A stretch of 64,000 bases of DNA from Bacillus badius NBRC 15713 (GCF_001591605.1 NZ_BCVF01000001.1:124001-188000), one strand, 5' to 3'; positions 54,391 through 63,536 are shown, counted from the first letter of the stretch. Program-made: numbers and translations. Notes: a model not told the origin generated them from the sequence alone.

Positions 54391-54918
54391 TTGGCATGGC
54401 TTTCTCTCATATCAATGTGGCTAATTCCGGGAATGATCGCATTTATTCTCCTATACGGGACATTTAAAAAGGTGCCCACCTATGAGAGTTTTGTAGAAGG
54501 GGGAAAAGAAGGCATTCACATAGCTGTGTCTATTGTTCCTTATTTAATTGGAATGATGGTGGCCATCGGGATATTTCGGGCTTCAGGCGCGCTGGATAGT
54601 TTAGTAGAATGGGTGCGCCCGCTGCTGCTCTGGATTGGTTTGCCGCCGGAGGTATTTCCGCTGGCGATCATCCGGCCAATCTCGGGAAATGCAGCCCTTG
54701 GAATGGTCAGTGATCTTATTGCTGTTCACGGGCCCGATTCTTTTATCGGCCGTCTGGCATCGGTTATGCAAGGCAGCACGGACACGACCTTTTATGTTTT
54801 AACCGTTTATTTTGGAGCGGTCGGCATCAAAAGAATGGGAGATGCCTTAAAGGTCGGATTATGGGCAGATGTGGCTGGATTTATTGCAGCACTTGTGATC
54901 GTTTCTTGGATGTTTTAA
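54391..54918 (+). CDS. spmB: Spore maturation protein B
   Basis: This 175-residue Gate-domain membrane protein is the partner of SpmA. Signatures are ESFVEGGKEGIHIAVSIVPYLIGM near residue 31, IRPISGNAALGMVSD near 95 and GRLASVMQGSTDTTFYVLTVYFGAVGIKRM. It starts with TTG directly after the spmA stop; GAGGAGAAG lies 3-11 bases upstream. Confidence 0.93.
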   Translation: MAWLSLISMWLIPGMIAFILLYGTFKKVPTYESFVEGGKEGIHIAVSIVPYLIGMMVAIGIFRASGALDSLVEWVRPLLLWIGLPPEVFPLAIIRPISGNAALGMVSDLIAVHGPDSFIGRLASVMQGSTDTTFYVLTVYFGAVGIKRMGDALKVGLWADVAGFIAALVIVSWMF

Positions 54919-54940
54919 AGACTGGATATAGTTGCAAGAC

Positions 54941-54983
54941 ACCCCTGCGGAGAAGCTTGTTGCTTTTCGCAGGGGGTTTTTTT
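54941..54983 (+). terminator. Terminator of dacB-spmA-spmB
   Basis: CCCCTGCG and CGCAGGGG with an inner AGAAGC/GCTT pairing, followed by seven T. Confidence 0.9.
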
Positions 54984-55081
54984 GTTCTTCTGCATTTTCT
55001 GGAGAGGTCTCTTTCTTTTCTTATTTGAATGGATGTGTAATAATGCATAAGGACACATAATGAAACGTTGAGGTGAAGAAA

Positions 55082-55813
55082 ATGGAACGGCTGCAAAAGG
55101 TAATTGCCCAAGCCGGTATAGCTTCCAGGCGAAAAGCGGAAGAGCTGATCGTAGAAGGAAAAGTAAAGGTAAATGGCAAAATAGTGAAAGAACTTGGCAC
55201 GAAGGTAGGAGCTTCTGACCGGGTGGAAGTCGGCGGAGTGCCGATCGAGCGAGAAAGAAAGGTTTATTATTTATTTTATAAGCCGCGCGGCGTCATTTCG
55301 GCTGTATCGGATGACAAGCAGCGCAAAGTAGTGACCGATTTTTTCCCTTTTGTAGAACAGCGGATTTTCCCGATCGGCCGCTTGGACTATGATACATCCG
55401 GTTTGCTGCTTTTGACCAATGATGGAGAGTTCGCCAATCTGCTCACACACCCCCGCTACCAAATTGATAAAACATACGTAGCCCGTCTAAACGGAATCCC
55501 GCAGCGCTATTTGCTTAAAAGGCTCGCGGATGGCATCCAGCTTGAAGACGGGAAGACAGCTCCTGCAAAAGTGAAGGAATTGTCTATCGATAAAAGAAAG
55601 CAGCGGGCGCTCATAGAGATCACGATCCATGAAGGCAGAAACCGTCAAGTGCGGCGGATGTTTGAAGCCATCGGTTTTGAAGTGCAAAAGCTGAAAAGAG
55701 AACGCTATGCCTTTTTAAATTTAAATGGATTAAATGCCGGGGAATTCCGGGAGTTGACGACACATGAAGTGAAACGCCTGCGCACGATGGCAGAGACAGG
55801 CTCTTTGCGGTAG
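55082..55813 (+). CDS. rluB: 23S rRNA pseudouridine synthase, RluB/RsuA family
   Basis: This 243-residue enzyme has an N-terminal S4 RNA-binding domain (MERLQKVIAQAGIASRRKAEELI). The catalytic domain has KPRGVISAVSDD near 65 and the catalytic aspartate in FPIGRLDYDTSGLLLLTNDG near 97, then EGRNRQVRRMFEAIGFEV near 180. ATG 55082 after GAGGTG is preferred to GTG 55073. It corresponds to ypuL of B. subtilis. Confidence 0.92.
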   Translation: MERLQKVIAQAGIASRRKAEELIVEGKVKVNGKIVKELGTKVGASDRVEVGGVPIERERKVYYLFYKPRGVISAVSDDKQRKVVTDFFPFVEQRIFPIGRLDYDTSGLLLLTNDGEFANLLTHPRYQIDKTYVARLNGIPQRYLLKRLADGIQLEDGKTAPAKVKELSIDKRKQRALIEITIHEGRNRQVRRMFEAIGFEVQKLKRERYAFLNLNGLNAGEFRELTTHEVKRLRTMAETGSLR

Positions 55814-55990
55814 GAAATGAAACTGTCACATATCCTTCAAATCCCTTAACTACAGGCCAAAAAACAAAATGATATAATAGGGATGGTTTTGGATTTTTTT
55901 GTCGAAGTAAGAAAGACAGGGAATCCTTCCGTTAGTTGAAGGGTAAGTAGAAAATTGCATGTCGATACTTCATAAGGAGGGCCTAGGGGT

Positions 55991-56524
55991 TTGAACAAAA
56001 AGAAAAAAAGGCTGATCGTCCGCTCCATTATTTTAGCTGTATTGGCGCTGGCGGTTGGCTATACATTTTATTCAAATTTGACAAAAGAAGAGCGCCATAA
56101 CCTGCGAAAAGGTGATGAAGCACCTGATTTTGTATTAACGGATTTGGCAGGAGAAACACGCCAATTGTCAGATTATAAAGGCAAAGGTGTTTTCTTGAAC
56201 TTTTGGGGCAGCTGGTGCGATCCGTGCAAAAAAGAAATGCCGCACATGGAAAAACTGGCAAAAGAGTATAAATCCCAAGGAGTAGAAGTTCTTGCTGTTA
56301 ATGTCGGCGACTCCGAACTGCAGACTAAAAAATTCGCTAAGCAATATGGATTAACGTTTCCTATTGCTATTGATTCGACGAAAGAAGTTCAAGATGCTTA
56401 CAATATTACTCCGCTTCCGGCTACTTTTATGATCAGTCCTGATGGAAAGATTGAAGAGATTGTTATTGGTGGATTAGTGAAAGAAGAACAGGTGAGAACT
56501 TTGTTTGACAAAGTAAAACCTTAA
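55991..56524 (+). CDS. resA: Thiol-disulfide oxidoreductase ResA
   Basis: This membrane-anchored, extracytoplasmic thioredoxin-like protein keeps apocytochrome c cysteines reduced. The 177 residues include an N-terminal anchor (IVRSIILAVLALAVGYTFY), the ResA active site WGSWCDPCKKEMPHM near residue 74 (CxxC with an acidic residue between) and a cis-proline in PLPATFMI. It starts with TTG after AAGGAGG and AGGGG. TATAAT at 55873 may be its -10. Confidence 0.93.
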   Translation: MNKKKKRLIVRSIILAVLALAVGYTFYSNLTKEERHNLRKGDEAPDFVLTDLAGETRQLSDYKGKGVFLNFWGSWCDPCKKEMPHMEKLAKEYKSQGVEVLAVNVGDSELQTKKFAKQYGLTFPIAIDSTKEVQDAYNITPLPATFMISPDGKIEEIVIGGLVKEEQVRTLFDKVKP

Positions 56525-56540
56525 CTTAAGGAGTTTTAGT

Positions 56541-58154
56541 ATGGCGAAAGTAAAGTGTGAATGTGGCCACGTCAATCCACATGGAACCATTTTGTGCGAG
56601 TCATGCGGCAGGGCGCTGACAGAAGAGGCTCAGAAAGAAAAGCTTCATGATATGCGCTACGAAGGCAGTGCCCGCCGCTCGCAAACGTATAACAAAACGA
56701 TTATTGATAAGATTTGGAATTTCTTCTCCTCTGTTAAAGTGGGCATTTGGCTGATTGTGTTAACCTTGATCGCTTCCTCTATTGGGACGATTTTTCCGCA
56801 AAAGCTGTTTATACCGAACAACGTATCACCGGAGACATACTATGAAGAGACTTACGGAACAGCCGGCAAAATCTATTACACGCTTGGATTCCATGATTTA
56901 TATAATTCTATTTGGTTTATTGGCTTAATTGCAGCGATCGGCGTGTCACTTGTGATTTGCAGTCTTGACCGTGTTATTCCTTTATACCGGGCGTTGAAAA
57001 ATCAGCGTGTGGCACGCCATGGTTCTTTTATGAAAAAACAGCGCTTATTTGCTTTGAAAGAAGAGAAGCTTCAACCTGAAGAAATTGAAAAAGTAAAAGA
57101 AAAATTAAAAAGCAAACGTTATCATATCCGTGAAGAAGATGGAAGTCTGCTGGCGGAAAAGGGACGTTTTTCCCGCTGGGGACCTTATGTCAATCATATC
57201 GGATTAATCATCTTTTTAATTGGCGCCATGCTCCGTTCGTCTGAAGGAATGTATACCGATGAAATGCTATGGATTCGCGAGGGAGAGACTCTGGAAATCC
57301 CCGGGACGCAGGGTGAGTTTTACTTAAAAAACGAAAAGTTTACCATTGAAAATTACGATAAAGAAAAGGATCCGGAAGTCTTTAAAGAGGCGCTTGAACG
57401 AACAGGCGGCGTTGTAAAGAATTATCAAACGGATGCTGTTCTTTACCGGGATGAAAACCGCGATCTTCCAGGAGCGAAGCCAAAGCTTGTCAAAGTGAAA
57501 GAAGAGAAGATCCGGGTAAACGAGCCGTTGAAATTTGACAAGTTTGCTCTCTATCAAGACAGCTACAGCAAAGATGAAATGAAAGCGATGGAGTTTGCGC
57601 TTGCAAACAAGGAAACACAAAAAGAAGCCGGCAGAGTCAAAGTGGATCTGTTCAATCCGAAAGATACATATGATCTTGGCAACGGATATAAGGTAGAAAT
57701 TGTCGGCTACTATCCGGACTATGATGGAATAGGGTCAGACGGAGAACCGAAAACAAAGTCTCCGCTTCCAAACAATCCGGCTTTCTTGTTCAAAATGTTT
57801 TCACCGGAGCATCCAAAGGGAGAAATCAGCTTTACAGCGATTCGCCAAACGCTTGAGCCTGTAGGGGAAACCGATTATAAAATGGAATTCCGGGGAATTG
57901 AAACACGGAATATTTCAGCTTTAACCGTGCGTAAAGATTTAACTTTATGGATTCTTGGTATTGGCGGAGCGATCTTTATGATCGGAGTCATCCAGGGAGC
58001 TTATTGGAACCATCGCCGTTTATGGATTCGTCAAATAGATGGCGAAGTGTATGTCGCTGCCCATACGAATAAAAACTGGCACGGGTTAAAGCGGGAAATC
58101 AATTCGGTATTGGAGGGCACAGCTATTCCGGTGCCTGAAGACCAGCAAGGCTAA
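56541..58154 (+). CDS. resB: Cytochrome c biogenesis protein ResB
   Basis: This 537-residue membrane protein works with ResC to export and ligate haem. It has an N-terminal zinc-ribbon-like segment (VKCECGHVNPHGTILCESCG) before the first helix. ResB helices are VGIWLIVLTLIASSIGTIF, IWFIGLIAAIGVSLVIC, YVNHIGLIIFLIGAML and a last one near residue 475 (LWILGIGGAIFMIGVI). The large extracytoplasmic loop contains EFRGIETRNISALTVRKD. It starts 16 bp after resA. Confidence 0.94.
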   Translation: MAKVKCECGHVNPHGTILCESCGRALTEEAQKEKLHDMRYEGSARRSQTYNKTIIDKIWNFFSSVKVGIWLIVLTLIASSIGTIFPQKLFIPNNVSPETYYEETYGTAGKIYYTLGFHDLYNSIWFIGLIAAIGVSLVICSLDRVIPLYRALKNQRVARHGSFMKKQRLFALKEEKLQPEEIEKVKEKLKSKRYHIREEDGSLLAEKGRFSRWGPYVNHIGLIIFLIGAMLRSSEGMYTDEMLWIREGETLEIPGTQGEFYLKNEKFTIENYDKEKDPEVFKEALERTGGVVKNYQTDAVLYRDENRDLPGAKPKLVKVKEEKIRVNEPLKFDKFALYQDSYSKDEMKAMEFALANKETQKEAGRVKVDLFNPKDTYDLGNGYKVEIVGYYPDYDGIGSDGEPKTKSPLPNNPAFLFKMFSPEHPKGEISFTAIRQTLEPVGETDYKMEFRGIETRNISALTVRKDLTLWILGIGGAIFMIGVIQGAYWNHRRLWIRQIDGEVYVAAHTNKNWHGLKREINSVLEGTAIPVPEDQQG

Positions 58155-58266
58155 GGAAAGAATAGCGAAGGGAACTTTGCTTGATGCGAGCATCGTTTTA
58201 TTCTTAAATCAATGAATCATCGACCGCCGTGTGGCCGCAGATTAATTTAAAAGGAGGAATCGCCCG

Positions 58267-59454
58267 ATGTCCGATTTAGTCCAATGGAGCGGAAACTTGC
58301 TTTATGCTTCATTTATTATGTATTTAATCGCTACATTTTTCTTCGGCGGAGCTATCCGTCCGAAGAAAAATGGGCAAAAACAGGAAGAAAACCGCTGGGG
58401 AAAAATAGGGATTACCGTAGCGGTTATCGGCTTTATCGCTCAGCTTGGCTACTTTTTTACCCGCTGGGCCGCCTCAGGTCATGCGCCTGTAAGTAATTTA
58501 TTTGAATTTATCACGTTCTTCTCCATGATGTTAGTGGGCGCATTTATTATTATTTATTTTATGTACCGTTTGCCGGTGCTGGGTGTATTTGCGCTTCCGG
58601 TCGCGCTTGTCATTATTGCCTATGCAAGCATGTTTCCGCGCGATATCAGTCCGCTGATTCCGGCGCTGCAAAGTCAGTGGCTGCATATTCATGTCACAAC
58701 TGTTGCCGCTGGTGAAGGAATTCTGGCGATCAGCTTTATTGCCGGCTTGATTTATTTAGTGAAAACGATTGATCAGTCCAAGCGCAGCAAACAGACCATT
58801 TGGCTTGAGCTGATTATGTACAGTCTGGTTGCTGTGGTTGGCTTCGTCGCCGTCACTACGACATTCACCCTATCTGGTTATGAAGCGAAATTTGAATATG
58901 TAAATAAAGATGGAAAAGCTGCTGAGGAGACATTCCATATTCCTGCGATTGTCGGTCCAAATGAGGGGAAACTGGTGACAGAGGATAAGTTTGAACCAAT
59001 CGTGGACATGCCTGCCTTCATTAATGCAAAAAAACTAAATACGACGCTGTGGTCGCTGGCTGCAGGCGCGTTATTGTATGGCTTGATTCGTTTGCTTACA
59101 AGAAAACGAATGGGCGCTCTTGTTCAGCCGCTCGTTAAAAACGTTAATACCGACTTAATGGATGAAGTCAGTTACCGGGCGATTTTAATCGGATTTCCGG
59201 TTTTCACGCTTGGCGGTTTGATTTTCGCCATGATTTGGGCGCAAATTGCTTGGACAAGATTTTGGGGATGGGATCCAAAAGAGGTATGGGCTCTCATCAC
59301 TTGGCTTTTCTATGCAGCCTTTTTACATTTGCGTTTATCAAAGGGCTGGCATGGCGAAAAGTCTGCTTGGCTGGCCGTCGTCGGGTTTGTCATCATTATG
59401 TTTAACCTTATTGCGGTCAATCTTGTTATTGCAGGTCTCCATTCTTACGCTTAA
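58267..59454 (+). CDS. resC: Cytochrome c biogenesis protein ResC (CcsA-type haem handling)
   Basis: This 395-residue polytopic protein has the haem-handling tryptophan-rich motif [19 protein letters not shown] near residue 325. Conserved histidines lie in [12 protein letters not shown] and [17 protein letters not shown] 58267 is preceded by AAAGGAGG. The 112-bp gap from resB contains no strong terminator, so resABC is likely one transcript. Confidence 0.94.
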   Translation: MSDLVQWSGNLLYASFIMYLIATFFFGGAIRPKKNGQKQEENRWGKIGITVAVIGFIAQLGYFFTRWAASGHAPVSNLFEFITFFSMMLVGAFIIIYFMYRLPVLGVFALPVALVIIAYASMFPRDISPLIPALQSQWLHIHVTTVAAGEGILAISFIAGLIYLVKTIDQSKRSKQTIWLELIMYSLVAVVGFVAVTTTFTLSGYEAKFEYVNKDGKAAEETFHIPAIVGPNEGKLVTEDKFEPIVDMPAFINAKKLNTTLWSLAAGALLYGLIRLLTRKRMGALVQPLVKNVNTDLMDEVSYRAILIGFPVFTLGGLIFAMIWAQIAWTRFWGWDPKEVWALITWLFYAAFLHLRLSKGWHGEKSAWLAVVGFVIIMFNLIAVNLVIAGLHSYA

Positions 59455-59455
59455 C

Positions 59456-59484
59456 TGTCTCCGCCTCGGGCGGAGACTTTTTTG
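59456..59484 (+). terminator. Terminator after resC
   Basis: GTCTCCGCC, TCG loop, GGCGGAGAC, then six T. It separates resABC from resDE. Confidence 0.9.
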
Positions 59485-59499
59485 TGGAATAGGAATGAA

Positions 59500-59528
59500 T
59501 TGAAAAACAACTTTGATTAGTTGATAAT
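59500..59528 (+). promoter_or_regulatory. Probable sigma-A promoter of resDE
   Basis: TTGAAA (59500-59505), 17 bases, GATAAT (59523-59528), 59 bp before resD. Confidence 0.45.
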
Positions 59529-59586
59529 ATAAACAGACAAGCTAGTTATAGAATGAATTTTATTGTGCAAACAGGGAGGAATTTAG

Positions 59587-60303
59587 GTGGATAACGAACT
59601 GAAAATTTTAGTCGTTGATGATGAAGAGAGAATACGTCGCTTGCTGCGCATGTACCTGGAAAGAGAGAATTATGAAGTGGATGAAGCGGAAGACGGCGAA
59701 GCAGCCCTTGAGCTCGCATTAAATAAAGAATATGATTGCATTTTACTTGATATTATGATGCCTGGTAAAGACGGCATCGAAGTGTGCAAGGAACTCCGTG
59801 AAAAAAAATCAACTCCTGTTATCATGCTGACAGCAAAAGGAGAAGAAGCAAACCGTGTACAAGGCTTTGAGGTAGGGACAGATGATTATATCGTCAAGCC
59901 GTTCAGTCCGCGGGAAGTTGTACTGCGAGTAAAAGCGCTGTTAAGAAGATCATCGCCGACGTCTTATTTACAAACAGATACGAAGTCTAAAGATCTAATC
60001 GTCTATCCGCATTTAACGATTGATAACGATGCCCACCGGGTCACTGCTGACGGGGAAGAAGTGAATTTAACCCCTAAGGAATATGAATTGCTATATTTTC
60101 TGGCGAAGTCCCCGGACAAAGTATTCGATCGGGAGCATTTATTGAAAGAAGTATGGCATTATGAGTTTTTTGGGGATTTGCGAACAGTTGATACACACGT
60201 AAAGCGCCTGCGCGAAAAGTTGAATAAAGTATCTGAAAAAGCTTCTAAGATGATTGTTACCGTTTGGGGCGTAGGCTATAAGTTCGAGGTAGTGAGTGAA
60301 TGA
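59587..60303 (+). CDS. resD: Response regulator ResD (OmpR family)
   Basis: This regulator of aerobic/anaerobic respiration has 238 residues. The receiver has acidic pocket VVDDEERI, the phosphorylated Asp in CILLDIMMPGKDG near residue 57 and Lys in DDYIVKPFSPRE. The C-terminal winged helix has LTPKEYELLYFLAKSPDKVF and VDTHVKRLREKL. The start is GTG after AGGGAGG. It overlaps resE by 4 bp (ATGA). Confidence 0.95.
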   Translation: MDNELKILVVDDEERIRRLLRMYLERENYEVDEAEDGEAALELALNKEYDCILLDIMMPGKDGIEVCKELREKKSTPVIMLTAKGEEANRVQGFEVGTDDYIVKPFSPREVVLRVKALLRRSSPTSYLQTDTKSKDLIVYPHLTIDNDAHRVTADGEEVNLTPKEYELLYFLAKSPDKVFDREHLLKEVWHYEFFGDLRTVDTHVKRLREKLNKVSEKASKMIVTVWGVGYKFEVVSE

Positions 60304-62072
60304 AGCTTTGGAGGAGCGTAGTAGGGAAACTATGGATGACCATTTTGCTGCTTGTTTCCTTCGTCCTCTTTTTTCTTACGATCTTGTTGCTGGAGTTCTT
60401 TGAAAATTATCATACAAATGAAGTTGAAAGAGGATTATCTGAAACAGCCGTAAAGATCTCCAAGATCCTATCTGATCATGAAAACAAAAAGACAGGCATG
60501 GAGGTAGCGTGGGAGCTCGTTGATGAACCGGTTCATGTCATTATCGCAGAAAACAAGAAGACGTTTCATTATTCGCCGAATGATCCGGAGGCAGACAGGC
60601 TCAAGCGAAGTGAGGTTGTGAACAATCCGGTGCTTTCCAGTGTATTTACAGATAAAAAGCGGGTGAAAGCTGAGTTGGAGGTAGATGAATCCGGCCGTGG
60701 AAACCGTCATGAAAATTCCATTGCCATCGCCGTGCCTTTAGAGATGAACAAAGGGGAAGCCGGAGCTGTTATCATTTACCAATCACTGGAGGTAATTAAA
60801 GAAACATCTCATCAAACAACCAAGCTGATTCTGCTCGCTGCCGGCATTGCGATTTTCTTGACGACTATCTTTGCTTTTTTCTTGTCGACACGGATCACGG
60901 CTCCGCTGCGTAAAATGCGGGAAGCAGCCAATGAACTGACCAAGGGGAACTTTGATACGACTGTTCCTATTTTAACCACAGATGAAATCGGTGCGCTTGC
61001 TACTTCATTTAATCAAATGGCGAGGCAGCTCAATCATAATATTCATGCACTCAACCAGGAAAAAGAGCAGCTGGCGAGTATTCTAAGCAGTATGGCGGAT
61101 GGGGTTATTACGTTTAATCGTGACGGCACCATTCTGATCACGAATCCGCCGGCGGAACGCTTTTTGCAAAACTGGTACTATGAAGTGGGCAAGGACCATC
61201 CACAGCAAATGATGCCATTGCTTGTTGAAGAGCTTTTGAAAGCGGCGGTTCAAACAGAGACAGAAAAGATTGGTGAGTTTTCTGTGCAGGGCCGTTCTTA
61301 TGTCATTATCGTCAGCCCGCTTTACAATGGAAAAACAGTTCGCGGGGCAGTAGCGGTCGTTCGTGACATGACGGAAGAACGCCGTCTTGATAAGCTGCGA
61401 AAAGATTTCCTGGCGAACGTATCGCATGAGCTGCGGACGCCTATTTCGATGCTTCAGGGATATAGCGAAGCAATCATTGATGACATTGCGGCGACAGAGG
61501 ATGAAAAAAGGGAAATGGCCCGAATTATTTATGATGAATCGCTTCGGATCGGGCGGCTGGTGAACGAGCTTTTGGATTTGGCTCGCATGGAAGCGGGACA
61601 CATTTCCTTGAATATGGAGGAGGTAGATTTTCCTTCATTTATTCGCCGGGTGACCGATAAGTTCCAAGGTGTAGCGAAAGAGAAGGATATTGATTTAACA
61701 TGGCAGATTCCAGATGAGAAAATCGTGACGAAGCTTGATCCCGACCGCATCGAACAAGTGTTGACCAACTTAATTGATAATGCTTTGCGCCATACGCCGG
61801 AGCACGGATTTGTCAAAGTAAGCTATGAGCTGAAAACAGATGGGCATCATGTATCGGTGCAAGACTCCGGGGCAGGCATTAGTGAGGAAGACTTGCCCTT
61901 TGTGTTCGAACGTTTTTATAAAGGAGATAAGGCTCGGACAAGAGGCCGTTCCGGCACTGGGCTAGGGCTTTCTATCGCGAAAAATATTATCTCTGCCCAT
62001 AGCGGCAGCATTAAAGTGCAAAGCAAACTTGGAGAAGGAACGATTTTCTCCTTCCGCTTGCCGGCAGAATGA
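60300..62072 (+). CDS. resE: Sensor histidine kinase ResE
   Basis: This 590-residue membrane kinase phosphorylates ResD. It has two helices (VGKLWMTILLLVSFVLFFLTI and LILLAAGIAIFLTTIFAFFLS) flanking an extracytoplasmic domain of about 140 residues. Next come HAMP (TRITAPLRKMREAANELTKG), a PAS domain (ILSSMADGVITFNRDG), HisKA with FLANVSHELRTPISML near 370, and HATPase (NLIDNALRHTPEHG, DSGAGISEEDLPFVFERFY, GTGLGLSIAKNII). Confidence 0.95.
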   Translation: MKLWRSVVGKLWMTILLLVSFVLFFLTILLLEFFENYHTNEVERGLSETAVKISKILSDHENKKTGMEVAWELVDEPVHVIIAENKKTFHYSPNDPEADRLKRSEVVNNPVLSSVFTDKKRVKAELEVDESGRGNRHENSIAIAVPLEMNKGEAGAVIIYQSLEVIKETSHQTTKLILLAAGIAIFLTTIFAFFLSTRITAPLRKMREAANELTKGNFDTTVPILTTDEIGALATSFNQMARQLNHNIHALNQEKEQLASILSSMADGVITFNRDGTILITNPPAERFLQNWYYEVGKDHPQQMMPLLVEELLKAAVQTETEKIGEFSVQGRSYVIIVSPLYNGKTVRGAVAVVRDMTEERRLDKLRKDFLANVSHELRTPISMLQGYSEAIIDDIAATEDEKREMARIIYDESLRIGRLVNELLDLARMEAGHISLNMEEVDFPSFIRRVTDKFQGVAKEKDIDLTWQIPDEKIVTKLDPDRIEQVLTNLIDNALRHTPEHGFVKVSYELKTDGHHVSVQDSGAGISEEDLPFVFERFYKGDKARTRGRSGTGLGLSIAKNIISAHSGSIKVQSKLGEGTIFSFRLPAE

Positions 62073-62116
62073 TCGAATAGGCGTTCAGATAAGGAGTTTC
62101 GAAAAAGTAGTCATAC

Positions 62117-62131
62117 TGGAAACGCTTTCCG
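62117..62131. promoter_or_regulatory. cre-like catabolite-responsive element
   Basis: TGGAAACGCTTTCCG closely resembles the CcpA site consensus TGWAANCGNTNWCA with changes at the W and last positions, and the central palindrome GGAAA-CG-CTTTCC is strong. It lies 45 bp after resE and 49 bp before the 62-codon gene. Confidence 0.5.
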
Positions 62132-62179
62132 TCATACAACTAAAAGGGCGATAAAAAAGCAAGTTGGAGGCGGTACATC

Positions 62180-62368
62180 ATGAAAGACTACTTGAAGCGT
62201 TTTATGATTGCTTTACTTATGGCTCTATGTGTAAGCTTGTTAATGATCGGCGGAGGACTCGCTCAGTCCAAAAGCGAGAAAAAACAGTCGCTGGCTGAAA
62301 GAAGCTATCTGCAGGAAATGACAGAAGCGCTACATACAGGGAAAGCGGTCTCGCAACAATCGTTCTGA
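62180..62368 (+). CDS. Small exported or membrane-anchored protein (62 residues)
   Basis: The protein has an N-terminal hydrophobic segment (FMIALLMALCVSLLMIGGGLA, residues 8-28) ending in a plausible signal-peptidase site (GLA-Q), then a charged helical tail SKSEKKQSLAERSYLQEMTEAL. TTGGAGG lies nine bases before the ATG. A hairpin follows 20 bp after the stop. I do not recognise a family. Immediately upstream are a cre-like site and CATACAACT (62133-62141), which could be a sporulation-type -10. Function unknown. Confidence 0.65.
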   Translation: MKDYLKRFMIALLMALCVSLLMIGGGLAQSKSEKKQSLAERSYLQEMTEALHTGKAVSQQSF

Positions 62369-62388
62369 AGAGAAAAAACCTCTTGTGT

Positions 62389-62441
62389 CAGACTGCAGAC
62401 AAACTGGGTGAAACTCCAGCTTGAACTGCAGTCTCTTTTAT
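62389..62441 (+). terminator. Terminator after the 62-codon gene
   Basis: AGACTGCAG and CTGCAGTCT enclose a second small stem (ACTGG/CCAGC-like), followed by CTTTTAT. Confidence 0.7.
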
Positions 62442-62544
62442 ATTGTCTGTAGATAGGAACGGTTAATGGCTATTCTAAGCGGTTTGTTTTCCGCTGTCCG
62501 GCTGGTAATAGGGCAGCCGGACAACTAGGCTCGTTCAAATAGAT

Positions 62545-62654
62545 GGCTCTGTTAAAGAAGTCTGAAGCAAGAGAATGCCCCTCTTGCTTTTTTTTTGGAT
62601 GGTTGCTATTATTTAAGTACACCTATTGTTATTCACTTGTTGGTTTAACAGGGC
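62545..62654. repeat. Possible 110-bp inverted-repeat element (MITE or insertion remnant)
   Basis: GGCTCTGTTAAA at the left end and TTTAACAGGGC at the right end are imperfect inverted repeats (10 of 11 aligned bases). AATAG occurs near both outer flanks, a possible but misaligned target duplication. Inside is a strong terminator-like hairpin (AGCAAGAG...CTCTTGCT then nine T, 62566-62597). The ends resemble insertion sequence termini, but I cannot assign a family. Confidence 0.35.
62565..62597 (+). terminator. Hairpin with long T-run inside the possible repeat element
   Basis: AGCAAGAG, loop AATGCCC, CTCTTGCT, then a run of T. No obvious gene ends just before it. Confidence 0.7.
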
Positions 62655-62681
62655 AATAGCAGTAGAAAAAAACTTTATATT

Positions 62682-62807
62682 CATCTTCGGGGCAGGGTGA
62701 AATTCCCGACCGGCGGTATGGAAGCAATCGTTTCTGAGCCCGCGAGCCGAAAGGCTGATTTGGTGTGAAGCCAAAGCCGACAGTATAGTCTGGATGGGAG
62801 AAGATGA
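62682..62807 (+). promoter_or_regulatory. FMN riboswitch (RFN element)
   Basis: The conserved blocks are all present in order: CATCTTCGGGGCAGGGTG, AAATTCCCGACCGGCGGT, AGCCCGCGAGCC, TGATTTGGTGTGAAGCCAAA, GCCGACAGTATAGTCTGGAT and GGGAGAAGATG, with the outer CATCTTC/GAAGATG closing stem P1. It controls the riboflavin transporter gene downstream. Confidence 0.96.
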
Positions 62808-62864
62808 AGGTCTGCCGGCGTTCAAAATGTGCAGATTTGAACGTTTATTTGAGTATGACTTTTC

Positions 62865-62900
62865 TCCCTCAAGCCACCCGCTTGAGGGTTTGTCGTTTCT
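62865..62900 (+). terminator. Attenuator terminator of the FMN riboswitch
   Basis: CCCTCAAG, loop CCACCCG, CTTGAGGG then TTTGTCGTTT, about 60 bp after the aptamer and 60 bp before the ribU start. Expected to form when FMN is bound. Confidence 0.8.
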
Positions 62901-62960
62901 CGAGGTTTTTGGCAGCCTTTCTTCTTGTGAATGATGAATGAGAAGAAGGAGAGAATCATT

Positions 62961-63536
62961 GTGAAAAAAATGAATATCCGTACGTTAACGTCTGTGGGAT
63001 TATTAAGCACGCTAGCTTATTTATTAATGCTGCTGAACTTTCCAATCCCGCCATTTCCGAGCTTTTTAATGATTGACTTTAGCGATATTCCTGCACTAAT
63101 CGCTGCGATCATTTTTGGACCTCTTGCCGGTATCATGGTCGAGCTAGTAAAGAATGTGCTGGACTTCTTTATGACCGGAAGCCCAACAGGAGTGCCTGTC
63201 GGCCATTTAGCTAACTTCGTAGCGGGCATTACTTTTATTCTTCCTGTTTACTATGTATACAAAAAGTTTGAGTCAAAAAAAGGCTTGACTGTTGCTTTGG
63301 CAGCCGGAGCAGTCTTTATGGCTGTAATGATGAGTGTGTTGAACTACTATGTTATTTTGCCCGCATATACACTGTTCTTAAATGCACCTGCCATGAGCGC
63401 TCCCGAAACGAAGGAAATGGTCGTTTCCGCTATTTTGCCGTTTAATATGATTAAAGGAATAGTAATGGCTGTTGTATTTCTGCTCATTTACTCACGAATT
63501 TACGTGTGGATGCGCAAGCAAGCGGCCGTTTCATAA
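62961..63536 (+). CDS. ribU: Riboflavin ECF transporter substrate-binding subunit RibU
   Basis: This S-component of an energy-coupling-factor transporter has 191 residues and about six helices (LTSVGLLSTLAYLLMLLNFP, IPALIAAIIFGPLAGIMVEL, HLANFVAGITFILPVYYVY and others). It has the RibU signature LVKNVLDFFMTGSPTGVPVG near 75. GTG 62961 follows AAGGAGAG by eight bases; ATG 62931 has no good site. It is controlled by the FMN riboswitch and needs EcfA/EcfT from elsewhere. Confidence 0.95.
   Translation: MKKMNIRTLTSVGLLSTLAYLLMLLNFPIPPFPSFLMIDFSDIPALIAAIIFGPLAGIMVELVKNVLDFFMTGSPTGVPVGHLANFVAGITFILPVYYVYKKFESKKGLTVALAAGAVFMAVMMSVLNYYVILPAYTLFLNAPAMSAPETKEMVVSAILPFNMIKGIVMAVVFLLIYSRIYVWMRKQAAVS

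Larger units (their letters stand above)
62369..62681. other. Gene-free stretch before the FMN riboswitch
   Basis: It contains a terminator for the small gene, a second hairpin (GTCCGGCTG/CAGCCGGAC, about 62498-62523) and an inverted-repeat-bounded segment at 62545-62654 described separately. No frame with a ribosome site is seen. Confidence 0.6.

Noticed and set aside
58155-58266. Terminator in the resB-resC gap
   Set aside because: GATGCGAGCATC followed by TTTTATTC gives only a four-base-pair stem with a proper loop, too weak to call.
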